DNA from: an uncultured Alphaproteobacteria bacterium
GTDB taxonomy: Bacteria > Pseudomonadota > Alphaproteobacteria > CAAHEQ01 > UBA3637
DNA length: 47,597 bases
Assembly: GCA_947586835.1 (NCBI GenBank)
Contig: CANPXT010000011.1
Coordinates: forward strand, 1-47,597
Direction: 5' to 3'
How positions within the stretch are numbered: position 1 is the stretch's first letter; the number at the start of each line of letters is the position of its first letter. A program made the position numbers and the translations under genes. The notes under the pieces were generated by a model. It was not told the DNA's origin. It did no database searches and saw only the letters and a program-made list of their open reading frames with translations. Shown piece after piece: positions 7,433 to 16,235 of this stretch.

Positions 7433-8784
7433 TAAAATCTCCCGACAGCACGATATAGGTTTGATTTACTCTTTAACACTCCGTAAAAGGCAACAATCAC
7501 TTCTTTACGCGCCGATGCCAAATTGGCACTGGCCGTTAAAAGATTTAAAATATCACCCTTGCCGACCTGATACATGGCAAATGCTACCCGTTCGGCTTCA
7601 ACAGCACTTTCCAAAACGCGTTTACTGATTTCATGGGCAGATACAGCCGTTTTATAATTTTGATAAGCACTCCACACTTCGTTTTTCACGCTTTCTTTCG
7701 TTTCTTCCAATGCAAACGCAGATTGACGATACTGATATGTTGCCTGTTCAATATTATAGGTGTTGGAAAAGCCTGTGAAAAGAGGAACGGAAAGCCCGAT
7801 ACCGACAGACGCATTATAACGATACGGCGAAGCATATTTCCAATCGTCATCATAACCGGCACGGGCATTTCCCGACAAGCTCGGATAATTTAACGCTTTG
7901 GCAACACTAATATTTTCTTGTGCCGCTTTCATGGCGCTTTCCTGACTTTTAATTTCAGGACGCAAATCTAATGCCGTTTGCATCAATTTTTGAACGGAAA
8001 TATCTCCCGATTCCAACTCCGCAAGATTTTTTCTTTTAGGCGGACGCTTTAAGTTGAAGCGCACATCCGGCGATACATTCAACAATTGAGCCAATGTACC
8101 CTGATTGATTTTAACGGCATTTTCCGCCTTAACCACTTCCAGTTTCGATTGTTCGTAACTTGTTTGCGCCTGCAACTTATCGCTTAACGACACCAATCCC
8201 AATTCATAGCGTTTGGTTGATTCTTCAAACGATTTTTTATAACTTTCTTCACTTGTTTTAGCACTTTTCAAAACCTCATCGCTGCTGAGTAATTCCAAAT
8301 AAGCCGTATGAATGGCTAAAATGGTATCATGCAATAAAGCATTATAAGAAAATTGCGTTTGATTTAAATATTCCTTTTCCCGTTCGACACGCGCTCCGCG
8401 TCCGCCGAAATCATAGAGTAACCAGGATAAAGCAATATTACCGCCGAACGGATCGGATTTCACTCGATTATCTCTTTGCGCTTTATTATAAGAATCAGAT
8501 AATTCACCGGTGGCTGTTACATCGGGCAAATATTCCGATTTTGCTTTGCCGACGGAAGCTTGCGAGGCCTTAACCGACATATAATCGCGATTCAAAGCCG
8601 GATTATTACATAAACCGATTTCAATCAATTCGGGTAAACCCAATGCCTCTTTACCAATATCTTTATCAACGCAATTCTTTGGCGCATTTTCCCGATAGAC
8701 CGAAAAAGGATCTAATGCAAAAGCCGATCCCGCAACCAAAAGAGAGGTTCCGAAACACAATATTTTTGCCAATTCTGATTTCAT
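7432..8784 (-). CDS. TolC-like outer membrane efflux protein
   Basis: A 450-residue outer membrane channel of the TolC family and the first gene of the efflux operon. A signal peptide (about residues 1-23, ending SAFA) is followed by the two internally homologous halves of outer membrane efflux proteins: long amphipathic helices and short strand segments such as LSWLLYDFGGRG and LSVPLFTGFSN. It should form the trimeric exit duct for the MacA/MacB-like pump encoded downstream. The start is supported by GGAG before the ATG. Its presence in the same operon suggests a dedicated, self-contained pump. Confidence 0.9.
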   Translation of the reverse strand: MKSELAKILCFGTSLLVAGSAFALDPFSVYRENAPKNCVDKDIGKEALGLPELIEIGLCNNPALNRDYMSVKASQASVGKAKSEYLPDVTATGELSDSYNKAQRDNRVKSDPFGGNIALSWLLYDFGGRGARVEREKEYLNQTQFSYNALLHDTILAIHTAYLELLSSDEVLKSAKTSEESYKKSFEESTKRYELGLVSLSDKLQAQTSYEQSKLEVVKAENAVKINQGTLAQLLNVSPDVRFNLKRPPKRKNLAELESGDISVQKLMQTALDLRPEIKSQESAMKAAQENISVAKALNYPSLSGNARAGYDDDWKYASPYRYNASVGIGLSVPLFTGFSNTYNIEQATYQYRQSAFALEETKESVKNEVWSAYQNYKTAVSAHEISKRVLESAVEAERVAFAMYQVGKGDILNLLTASANLASARKEVIVAFYGVLKSKSNLYRAVGRF

Positions 8785-8847
8785 TTTTATCTCCTACACA
8801 AAAAAATAACGTATACCTTTCAAAAAAGTTCAAAAACAATTGTTCTC

Positions 8848-8876
8848 ATCTTAAAAGAAGTTTATATAAAAGTCAA
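8848..8876 (-). promoter_or_regulatory. Promoter of the efflux operon
   Basis: On the minus strand TTGACT (8871-8876) and TAAGAT (8848-8853) have a 17-base spacer, leaving a leader of about 60 bases. It lies back to back with the promoter of the next gene. Confidence 0.5.
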
Positions 8877-8904
8877 TTTTTTTTCTTTTTTTTAAACAAA
8901 AAAC

Positions 8905-8933
8905 TTGTAATCATTTTTTAAATTGTTTAAAAT
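8905..8933 (+). promoter_or_regulatory. Promoter of the 8966-19043 gene run
   Basis: TTGTAA (8905-8910) and TAAAAT (8928-8933) are spaced by 17 bases, about 33 bases before the ATG at 8966. It is the only clear promoter seen upstream of the nine-gene plus-strand run. Confidence 0.55.
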
Positions 8934-8965
8934 AATTCTCATCATAATAATTACATGGAGAACAA

Positions 8966-9442
8966 ATGCAAAAACAATTGGAAGAAAAAACGGCACAACT
9001 CATTCATTTATCGCTGGCAGCACAAAATAAAAAGATTTTGCCCGAAGAATGTGTCGTAATCAGCAATCAGGCTTTTCAACTGGAAAACGAGATTTTAACG
9101 TTAATTGATGCGGCCGAAGAAAAGGAAACAGATATTAAAACCGTTCGTCTGTTGTATGATTTACGGGAAAACGTGTGGGATATTGTTGGTAAAATCACTG
9201 CTCGCGAAGAAGAAATTAAGGCTAAATCGCTCAATAAAGATACTTATCGGGAAAATAAAGAAGCCTTTCAAGCCGAAACGGAACACGGTTGTTGTCATCA
9301 TCACGGCGAATGTCATTGCGGGGAAATTCAAGAAACAACTCACATCTCTCATTGCGCAAAAACCGATGAAACGGCTCATACCTGTCATTGTCAATCGAAA
9401 AATAGAAAATGTTCAACCGCTATCGGAACAAAAAAGAAATAA
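8966..9442 (+). CDS. Unknown protein with His/Cys-rich tail
   Basis: A 158-residue soluble protein I do not recognise. Residues 1-110 are mostly charged and probably helical. From about residue 111 the tail is packed with histidine and cysteine (GCCHHHGECHCGE, then ISHC, THTCHC-like groups), which looks like a metal-binding segment for zinc, nickel or copper. There is no signal peptide. GGAG precedes the ATG. It is the first gene of a run that continues with xseB and ispA and is divergent from the efflux operon, so metal storage or buffering is a possible but unproven role. Three AAGAAAT-like repeats separate it from xseB. Confidence 0.75.
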   Translation: MQKQLEEKTAQLIHLSLAAQNKKILPEECVVISNQAFQLENEILTLIDAAEEKETDIKTVRLLYDLRENVWDIVGKITAREEEIKAKSLNKDTYRENKEAFQAETEHGCCHHHGECHCGEIQETTHISHCAKTDETAHTCHCQSKNRKCSTAIGTKKK

Positions 9443-9465
9443 GAAATAAGAAATAAGGAATAAAA

Positions 9466-9714
9466 ATGAGTGAACAAAAAATTGAAAATCTTTCGTTTGA
9501 AGAAGCCATGAATGAGCTTGATACCGTTGTTCGGCGCCTTGAAAGCGGTAATATAAAGCTCGATGAAGCCGTTTCAACATATGAACGCGGTATGGCACTT
9601 CAAAAACATTGTACTCAAAAGTTAAGTACGGCAAAAGCCAAAATCGATTTATTGATAACAGATCAGAAAAATATTATCGGAACAGAAAACTTTAATGATA
9701 CGGAAACCGCTTAA
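9466..9714 (+). CDS. xseB: Exodeoxyribonuclease VII small subunit
   Basis: The 82-residue small subunit of exodeoxyribonuclease VII, which works with XseA to degrade single-stranded DNA in repair. The family signature is clear: LSFEEAMNELDTVVRRLESG, followed by LDEAVSTYERGMAL and a KLSTAKAKI helix. xseA is not in this window. Its end overlaps the start of ispA by 20 bases, the xseB-ispA order found in many Proteobacteria. Confidence 0.95.
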   Translation: MSEQKIENLSFEEAMNELDTVVRRLESGNIKLDEAVSTYERGMALQKHCTQKLSTAKAKIDLLITDQKNIIGTENFNDTETA

Positions 9715-10582
9715 TTTTCAAGCAGCCAGAGACTTAACCAACCACTGGTTAAATGTGTTTTTGAAGCCGCAAAATAATTTAACCGATCGCGTGATAGAGG
9801 CAATGCGCTATTCGGCCATCAGCACGGGAAAAGCATTTCGACCGTTTTTAATTTTAACCATCGGTGACATGTTGAATTGTCCCGTCGAGGTAACCGCTCA
9901 ATTAGCAACTGCCGTTGAAATGATTCACACCTATTCACTCATTCACGATGATTTACCCGCCATGGATAACGATTCCATGCGTCGCGGAAAACCGAGCAAT
10001 CACGTTCAATTTGATGAAGCTACCGCCATTTTGGCAGGTGATGCGCTTTTAACAAAAGGGATTGAAGTGTTGGCAAACTTACCCGTTTCATCTCATTCTA
10101 AATGTCAGCTCATCAGCGAGGTAACCAAAGCCATCGGCGAACAAGGCATGATCGGCGGACAAATGATTGATTTAATCGGCGAAAAGAAAAAACTCTCTTT
10201 ATCAGAAATTCAACAAATGCAAATGTTGAAAACAGGCGAATTAATTGCTTATTCTTGTAAAGCGCCCTGCTTTATTGCTCCGACTTGCACTCCGACAAAA
10301 CGCATTGCTTTAACGCGCTTCGGATTAGCACTCGGGTATCTCTTTCAAATAACCGATGACTTGCTTGACTTGTACGGAAATGCCGCAGTTGTCGGTAAAA
10401 CACTCGGAAAAGATAAGAAAAGTCATAAATCAACATTCATAGCTTGTTTGGGCGAAAAGAAAACACGCGCGCTCCTTGCTCATTACGTCCGAACGGCACA
10501 AGAAGCGACCGATGTATTCGGCGAAAAGAATAAAGTGATTTTAAATGCCATTATTGATTATGTCATCAATCGGGAGAAATAA
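9695..10582 (+). CDS. ispA: Farnesyl diphosphate synthase
   Basis: A 295-residue short-chain polyprenyl synthase that condenses IPP with DMAPP and then geranyl diphosphate to farnesyl diphosphate, precursor of undecaprenyl lipid carriers and quinone tails. The first Asp-rich motif is DDLPAMD (85-91), preceded by TYSLIH as in E. coli IspA. The second is DDLLD (221-225). GQMIDL and the KTGELI segment are also conserved. Chain length is inferred from similarity, not measured. It overlaps xseB by 20 bases and is followed three bases later by nth. Confidence 0.92.
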   Translation: MIRKPLNFQAARDLTNHWLNVFLKPQNNLTDRVIEAMRYSAISTGKAFRPFLILTIGDMLNCPVEVTAQLATAVEMIHTYSLIHDDLPAMDNDSMRRGKPSNHVQFDEATAILAGDALLTKGIEVLANLPVSSHSKCQLISEVTKAIGEQGMIGGQMIDLIGEKKKLSLSEIQQMQMLKTGELIAYSCKAPCFIAPTCTPTKRIALTRFGLALGYLFQITDDLLDLYGNAAVVGKTLGKDKKSHKSTFIACLGEKKTRALLAHYVRTAQEATDVFGEKNKVILNAIIDYVINREK

Positions 10583-10585
10583 ATA

Positions 10586-11272
10586 ATGTCTTTAATGAAT
10601 GCAACACAACGAAATACCTTTTTTTCGGCTCTTCATCACACATATCCGGAACCGAAATGCGAACTGCATTGGACCAATCACTTCTCTTTACTGGTAGCCA
10701 TTATATTATCAGCGCAAAGTACTGATAAAAGCGTGAACAAAGTCACGGAAAAGTTATTTCAAACAGCCGACACACCCGAAAAAATGTTGACCCTCGGCGC
10801 CGATCGACTGCGTTCGTATGTAAAATCAATTAACTACTTTAATAATAAGACAAAATCCATTATTCATCTAGCTGAAATCCTGGTCGAGAAATACAACGGA
10901 GAAGTACCTTGTGATTTTGATACGTTAATCACTTTGCCGGGTGTGGGTCGCAAAACAGCCAACGTCTTTTTAAATATTGCTTTTCATGCCCCTTCCATCG
11001 GGGTAGATACGCACGTTTTTCGCTTATGTCACCGTTTAAAAATCTGCACGGGAAAAACACCACCTGAAATTGAAGCCAAACTCAATCAATTAGTACCGGA
11101 AAATTTAAAACCCGATGTAGCTTTGGCACTGGTTTTGCACGGTCGTTACATTTGTACGGCACGTAAACCGTTATGCGAAAAATGTGCGCTTTATGCCGTA
11201 TGTCAATCAGATGAGAAAAAAGAGCTGACCGACTTATCGACCGATCAAATTTCACGAAAGGCACTTAAATGA
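10586..11272 (+). CDS. nth: Endonuclease III
   Basis: A 228-residue base-excision repair enzyme that removes oxidised pyrimidines and cuts at the abasic site. The helix-hairpin-helix LPGVGRKTANVFLNI spans about 117-131 with catalytic lysine K123, and the catalytic aspartate is D141 in GVDTHVFRL. Four cysteines (190, 197, 200, 206) in the C-x6-C-x2-C-x5-C pattern bind the 4Fe-4S cluster. The gene overlaps the next start (ATGA). Confidence 0.95.
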   Translation: MSLMNATQRNTFFSALHHTYPEPKCELHWTNHFSLLVAIILSAQSTDKSVNKVTEKLFQTADTPEKMLTLGADRLRSYVKSINYFNNKTKSIIHLAEILVEKYNGEVPCDFDTLITLPGVGRKTANVFLNIAFHAPSIGVDTHVFRLCHRLKICTGKTPPEIEAKLNQLVPENLKPDVALALVLHGRYICTARKPLCEKCALYAVCQSDEKKELTDLSTDQISRKALK

Positions 11273-12882
11273 ACCGTCTGTTTTTATTCATAATGACAAT
11301 TTTTGTTTTTTCCGGAACAGCTTTTGCCCAAAAACCGATTGAGGAAAGCAATTTGTTGAATATTGCCAATCGAAATAATTCTCAAACGAGTGCTCCCTAT
11401 ACAGGCACCCCTTTCGTTTATATCGGCGCCACGGTCGGCTCATCGGCAGCAGAACCGCTGTCGGGTTGGATGGATGAAGAAAAAAAACGTTTATTCGGTA
11501 CAACACAAATCACAAAATCAGAATTATTGCCCAACGGTCATGTTCAACCGATGCAACAAAATGTTCTCAACACACCCGTTTTAAAAGAAGTGACTTATAA
11601 AACACCGTTCGGAATAGAAAAAAGCGATGTGTATATTCCTCATACAACTGATTTTATCGTTCAAATTCAAGTTCTTTCGTCCAATTCTTTATTGATTGAT
11701 GAAAATATATCTTTTATCGATACCGACAACAAACCGCTTGAACGAACGCTCTTGCTGACAAAACAAGCAGCCGATGTTGATTTTCGCTTATTGAATGCAA
11801 CGATTGACGGTCAACCGTTTCAACCGATTATAACAACCGACGCTAATGAAATTACCTTAAAAAGCGAAACATTTTTACCGGCCGGATTTCACAATCTTTC
11901 CTTAAAATATACTTTAAAAGACGGCATTACTTTAAAAGATGATAAAGGTTTTATTCATTATAATGTAACGGGTACACGTTGGTCACTTCCGATTGCGCGT
12001 TTATCGGCTCACATTGATTTTGCTGATAAAACAACAATTTGGGGAAAAGAAATGTTGTTCGGAACAAATTATGTTTCCGTTTTAAATGCTTATAAAACTT
12101 TTTCCGATAAAAAAGGTGATACAGCGTTTGTTTTAAACAATCCCTTACCCGCTTTTGCCAATGCTGCATTGTTGGTATCATTTAATCCGAATATTTTTCA
12201 CGCGCCGACTTTATCCCAATACATGGATGCACATCCCGAACAAGTAACCGTTCTGATTGCTTTAGCGTTTGTTCTGATATATTTGGGCTGTAACATACTT
12301 TTTCTGCACTTTGAAAAGCCTGAAAAAAATACACGACGCTACATTTACCGATTTGCACCGTTAACGCTTCATCGTCTGTACCGTATTTTTCCGGATAAAA
12401 ATGTTTTAACGCAACTGAAAACATTTTATCAGGTTCATCGGCAAAAAATGCCGCTTGAATGTCGCGGCTCGCGCTTGTTCGGTCTTGTTCCGCTCATATG
12501 CTCTCTATGTCGCTATTTTCGTCTCTCCGTTCAATATTGGCTTACCGCCTATTGTTTAATTGCAGGCGTAATTTATTTTTCCCGAAAGCAAAATATTTAT
12601 TTGACATTTTTCCATTATGCGCTTATCTTGGTGTTGACGGGGGTTATGATTATGCTTTTCTTTCATTATGCCGGTCGAAAAAAAATGCTAAAAGAAGCGA
12701 AATATTTTCAAAATCAACTTTTAGATTCAAATCTGTTTTATGGTTTGAAAAATCAGGCTGCTTCGGCTTTATACATAAAAAATTATCCGTATGCTCTCGC
12801 CCTTCGTTTTCAACAAAAATGGCAAGCACATTTTCAAACCGCTTGTCCCGATGCTTACAACCGAAAAGGAGAATTCAAATGA
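11269..12882 (+). CDS. Membrane protein resembling DUF2207
   Basis: A 537-residue envelope protein with a signal peptide (about 1-20, ending TAFA), a large predicted extracytoplasmic beta-rich region (about 60-315), and three hydrophobic segments (about 322-344, 425-445 and 450-475) ending in a basic cytoplasmic tail. The layout resembles DUF2207 predicted membrane proteins, whose function is unknown; this assignment is by eye. It overlaps nth upstream and the DUF4139-like gene downstream by four bases each. The three-gene envelope block 11269-15371 therefore probably works as a unit. Confidence 0.7.
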   Translation: MNRLFLFIMTIFVFSGTAFAQKPIEESNLLNIANRNNSQTSAPYTGTPFVYIGATVGSSAAEPLSGWMDEEKKRLFGTTQITKSELLPNGHVQPMQQNVLNTPVLKEVTYKTPFGIEKSDVYIPHTTDFIVQIQVLSSNSLLIDENISFIDTDNKPLERTLLLTKQAADVDFRLLNATIDGQPFQPIITTDANEITLKSETFLPAGFHNLSLKYTLKDGITLKDDKGFIHYNVTGTRWSLPIARLSAHIDFADKTTIWGKEMLFGTNYVSVLNAYKTFSDKKGDTAFVLNNPLPAFANAALLVSFNPNIFHAPTLSQYMDAHPEQVTVLIALAFVLIYLGCNILFLHFEKPEKNTRRYIYRFAPLTLHRLYRIFPDKNVLTQLKTFYQVHRQKMPLECRGSRLFGLVPLICSLCRYFRLSVQYWLTAYCLIAGVIYFSRKQNIYLTFFHYALILVLTGVMIMLFFHYAGRKKMLKEAKYFQNQLLDSNLFYGLKNQAASALYIKNYPYALALRFQQKWQAHFQTACPDAYNRKGEFK

Positions 12883-14300
12883 AACATTTTTTATTAACAA
12901 CTGCTTTTTGCGCTCTGATTTCAACACCCTTATTTGCCGATACAAACGTCATTCCCGTCAGTCAGCAAAAAAGTTTGAGTATTGCCATTTATAACGGCGA
13001 TATTGCCCTTGTCAACGATGTGCGCACGGGTGACTTGAAAGCGGGGATCAATCAAATTTCATTTGAAGAAATTGCCACGCAAATTATTCCCGAAAGCGCC
13101 TTATTAAGCGGAAAGGGTATTCAAACATTGGAACAAAATTTTGATTATGATGTCATCAGCACCGATTCTCTTTTGAAAAAATCAATCGGGCAAACGGTGA
13201 TTTTGCAAACCGAAAATCCCGAAACGGGTGAAAAAACACAAACGGAAGGCAAGTTGTTGGCTTATGATTCCAACAATAACGATTCTGTTTTAGAAATTAA
13301 CGGACAAATCGTTCCCAATCCGAAGGGAAACATTATATTAAGCAAAATGCCGGACGGGCTTATTCCCCGTCCGTCGTTACGGCTTTCTTTACGCTCACAA
13401 AACGCAGGCAATCAACCGTTAAGCTTAAACTATCTGACAAACGGTCTGTCTTGGGAAGCCGATTATGTGGCAAATTTAAACGAAAAAGAAACCGATATGG
13501 ATTTAAACGGATTTATCACGTTAAACAATCAATCATCGTCCGTTTTCAAAGAGGCCGATGTGCGTTTGGTTTCGGGTGACGTTTCCGTTGTTCGTCATGT
13601 TGTTGCACCGCGCGGGTATCTGAAAGGGGTGGTAAATGAGGATGCCACTTTTTATGTTGCCGCTGACGGTGCCATGCCGGAAGTTGAAAACGTAGCTGAT
13701 TTTTATGTTTATTCCCTGCCCTTTAAAACAACCATTTCACCCAAACAAACAAAGCAAGTGGCGTTATTGAGCAAAAATCAGGTCCCGCTTCAAAAAGAAT
13801 ATGTGTTTGATAACAATTTAAATCCTGCCACGCATCCGATTGAAAACAGAAAAGCCGTTATTTATTACACCTTTGACAATACCAAAGAAAACAAACTCGG
13901 CGAAGCGTTGCCTAAAGGCACCGTTCGCTTTTATAAAGAAATGAAAAACGGCGAATCGATTTTTGTCGGCGAAGCACAACTCGGACATACGCCCAATCAA
14001 GCGCATGTGCGGTTAAGAATGAGCGATTCGTTTGACGTGTTTGCCAATGCCAAACGCACACAATATGAAAAATTGAGCAAAAACGCTTCTTTGTCCGAAT
14101 ATGAAATCACGCTTAAAAACGGCTCAAACGAATTAAAAACAGCCACCGTTTATAAAAACCTGAACGGCACATGGAAAATTACGAAATCCGATCATGATTA
14201 TACCAAAGAAACGGCTAATCGCATTTTCTGGAAAATCGATGTGCCGGCAAACGGTGAAGTCGTTTTAAAATATACTGTTCAAATAACCGATAACGAGTAA
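12879..14300 (+). CDS. DUF4139-like exported protein
   Basis: A 473-residue exported protein starting at ATG 12879, four bases inside the previous gene and preceded by AAAAGGAG; in-frame codons farther upstream are not used. The signal peptide is residues 1-19 (ending LFA). The body is beta-rich and carries the LTNGLSWEADYVANL segment typical of DUF4139 proteins, then long repeats of strand-forming sequence. The family has no agreed function. The upstream neighbour is a membrane protein and the downstream one another exported protein, suggesting an envelope complex. Confidence 0.75.
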   Translation: MKHFLLTTAFCALISTPLFADTNVIPVSQQKSLSIAIYNGDIALVNDVRTGDLKAGINQISFEEIATQIIPESALLSGKGIQTLEQNFDYDVISTDSLLKKSIGQTVILQTENPETGEKTQTEGKLLAYDSNNNDSVLEINGQIVPNPKGNIILSKMPDGLIPRPSLRLSLRSQNAGNQPLSLNYLTNGLSWEADYVANLNEKETDMDLNGFITLNNQSSSVFKEADVRLVSGDVSVVRHVVAPRGYLKGVVNEDATFYVAADGAMPEVENVADFYVYSLPFKTTISPKQTKQVALLSKNQVPLQKEYVFDNNLNPATHPIENRKAVIYYTFDNTKENKLGEALPKGTVRFYKEMKNGESIFVGEAQLGHTPNQAHVRLRMSDSFDVFANAKRTQYEKLSKNASLSEYEITLKNGSNELKTATVYKNLNGTWKITKSDHDYTKETANRIFWKIDVPANGEVVLKYTVQITDNE

Positions 14301-14306
14301 ACTAAA

Positions 14307-15371
14307 ATGAAACATTTTCTCTTCATTATTTTGGCGATTTTAATTGGTTCTGTTCGACCGGCACAGGCTGAAGCGTTATTACCGCCACAAATTTCATCAG
14401 CGCTTTTGTCCAGTGAATTAAATGCGCGTCAAATTCAAAACATATTTAACGAGCATAAAGATTATTTTATGTCTGTTGATTATATGCTGGACAGATTACT
14501 TGCCATTCCGGAAAATAAACGACAATATTATTTTCCTCTGTTGCATGAATATCGCATTTTACCACATAAAATAACTTCCCACCCGGAAATTATAATTTGG
14601 AAAGGTAAAAAACCGACGGTTATACCGCCGAAGTTAACTAAGTTTGCCGAAAAATATTTAGATAAATTGCCGGCAGCCTTATATCCGGCACTTGATCCCG
14701 ATAAATGGATTTCAATCAGGGAACAAAAAGCTTTATATCAATCTCAGATTGACTTAAACAATATCCCGCTGTTGCAAAATGAACCGAAAGCGCCTAATCC
14801 GGATTATAGAATCAAATCGTTGGAAGAGATTTATAATATTCCCGAAACATTGCCAAAAGCTTTTACAGAGACAAATCTCACCGAAAAAGATGTTCATATG
14901 ACCATTCAAACAATTGATGATATTCCTGCATTTATTGACGGTGCCGAAGAAAAGCTCGGCAGTCGTCTGCGCGATTATTTGGGTGATAATCTGGCATTTG
15001 TAATGGCATGGCCGTTCCGTGAATGGGTCAAACATGTTGACGATACCGGAAACGGTGAAAAATTAGATGCATTTTTAAAATCAAAAGGCTGGAAAAATCG
15101 CGATCAATTTATTCAAACCGCCGATCGATTACTGAAAAGCTATCGCGCGTCACAAATGAGTTTATCCGAAGCCATTACCATATCCGGTTTTCGCAAAGAA
15201 TATCCCATAAAAGAAAACGAAACATTTCTTCCCATTCAAATGTTAACGGAGTTTTATCATGCAAAAGCCGCCGATGCTTTGTTTGCGGAAAAATATGCAC
15301 CGGCACTTAAAAAATCATTTACCAATAAAAATCTGTTAAGAGTCGGCTTGCCGATTAAAATTTTCAATTAA
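14307..15371 (+). CDS. Exported protein of unknown function
   Basis: A 354-residue protein I do not recognise. It has a clear signal peptide (about residues 1-21, ending AQA) and a mostly helical, charged body without cysteines or membrane segments. The sequence MAWPFREWVKHVDD near residue 232 stands out as a compact aromatic region. It starts six bases after the preceding gene ends, so it belongs to the same transcript as the two envelope genes upstream. No catalytic motif is visible. Confidence 0.75.
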   Translation: MKHFLFIILAILIGSVRPAQAEALLPPQISSALLSSELNARQIQNIFNEHKDYFMSVDYMLDRLLAIPENKRQYYFPLLHEYRILPHKITSHPEIIIWKGKKPTVIPPKLTKFAEKYLDKLPAALYPALDPDKWISIREQKALYQSQIDLNNIPLLQNEPKAPNPDYRIKSLEEIYNIPETLPKAFTETNLTEKDVHMTIQTIDDIPAFIDGAEEKLGSRLRDYLGDNLAFVMAWPFREWVKHVDDTGNGEKLDAFLKSKGWKNRDQFIQTADRLLKSYRASQMSLSEAITISGFRKEYPIKENETFLPIQMLTEFYHAKAADALFAEKYAPALKKSFTNKNLLRVGLPIKIFN

Positions 15372-15390
15372 TTAAAGGAGTAAAATAAAA

Positions 15391-16230
15391 ATGGCATGGA
15401 CAGCAGATAAAATTAAACATCTGACGAAGTTATGGAATAAAGGAAAAAGCACGGTGGATATTGCACGTGAGTTGGGCATATCCAAAAATGCGGTTGTCGG
15501 GAAAGTGCATCGTTTAGGGCTTGATGCGCGTCCCTCTCCGATACGAACGGAAAGAAAAAAACAGATACCGCTTCAAAAAAGCACTACTCCGCCGCAAAAT
15601 GAAAAAATTACTTTGCTTGATTTAAAAATTAACTCGTGTCGCTGGCCCTATGGTGAGCCGGGTTCCGATGAGTTTCATTTCTGCGGAAAAGAATGTCAAA
15701 CGGGAAAGCCTTATTGTCCCGAACATTGCAAAATCGCTTATACTTCATTGAGAGAGCTCGCATTAGAAACAGCACAAAACGGTAAAAATGAAAAATCAAC
15801 AACCGTTTCGAACAATGAACAATCGGGAAAGATAAAAAAATCAAGTGTCTCGTCAAAATCTGTCATGACAAAGGGAAAATCGAAAAGCAAAACGGTAACC
15901 GATGAAAAAACAGTCAGAAATTTAAAGGAAACGAAATCAGAAGCAAAGAAAGAGACAGTTAAAGCTCCAAAAGAAGCAAAATCGGAGACGAAAAAAAAGT
16001 TAGTAAAAGTGATTAAAAATGCCCTGAAATCGGTTAATACAACCAAAGGAACAAAACTTGTTTCTACCGCTAAGAACACGCAAGAACCAAAAGAAGCGTC
16101 AAAATCAAAAACAAAATCAACGACAGTAACTTCTCATCAAAAATCAACGGCTCACGGCACTTTGTCGAAAGAAAAAAAATCCACTCAAGACAAAGTTTCA
16201 AAAAGCTCTTCGAAAGGTAAAAGGAAATAA
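15391..16230 (+). CDS. gcrA: GcrA-type cell cycle regulator with long basic tail
   Basis: GcrA is a sigma70-binding transcription co-activator that reads adenine-methylated promoters in Alphaproteobacteria. The N-terminal DNA-binding part (about 1-45) shows the family core WTADKIKHLTKLW and ISKNAVVGKVHRLGL. The conserved C-terminal sigma-binding part is at about 80-118 (CRWPYGEPG, then FHFCGK and YCPEHC). The protein is 279 residues, much longer than the roughly 170 usual, because residues 130-279 are a Lys/Ser/Thr-rich tail similar in composition to histone H1 tails. AAAGGAG precedes the ATG. polA follows five bases later. Confidence 0.92.
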   Translation: MAWTADKIKHLTKLWNKGKSTVDIARELGISKNAVVGKVHRLGLDARPSPIRTERKKQIPLQKSTTPPQNEKITLLDLKINSCRWPYGEPGSDEFHFCGKECQTGKPYCPEHCKIAYTSLRELALETAQNGKNEKSTTVSNNEQSGKIKKSSVSSKSVMTKGKSKSKTVTDEKTVRNLKETKSEAKKETVKAPKEAKSETKKKLVKVIKNALKSVNTTKGTKLVSTAKNTQEPKEASKSKTKSTTVTSHQKSTAHGTLSKEKKSTQDKVSKSSSKGKRK

Positions 16231-16235
16231 ATTAA

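Noticed and set aside
8930-8952. Fur-box-like sequence before the His/Cys-tailed gene
   Set aside because: There is some likeness to ATGAGAATTATT on the minus strand, but the inverted symmetry of a Fur box is poor.
9423-9462. AAGAAAT tandem repeats before xseB as a regulatory site
   Set aside because: Three short A-rich units are easily explained by base composition, and AAGGAATAAAAATG gives an adequate ribosome binding site.
12459-12878. Upstream extension of the DUF4139-like protein
   Set aside because: The extension lies wholly inside the preceding gene in another frame, while ATG 12879 has a good ribosome binding site and begins a clear signal peptide.
15366-15378. TTAATTAA before gcrA as a CtrA-binding site
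   Set aside because: A CtrA box needs TTAA repeats spaced by about seven bases; here they abut, and the DNA is generally AT-rich.
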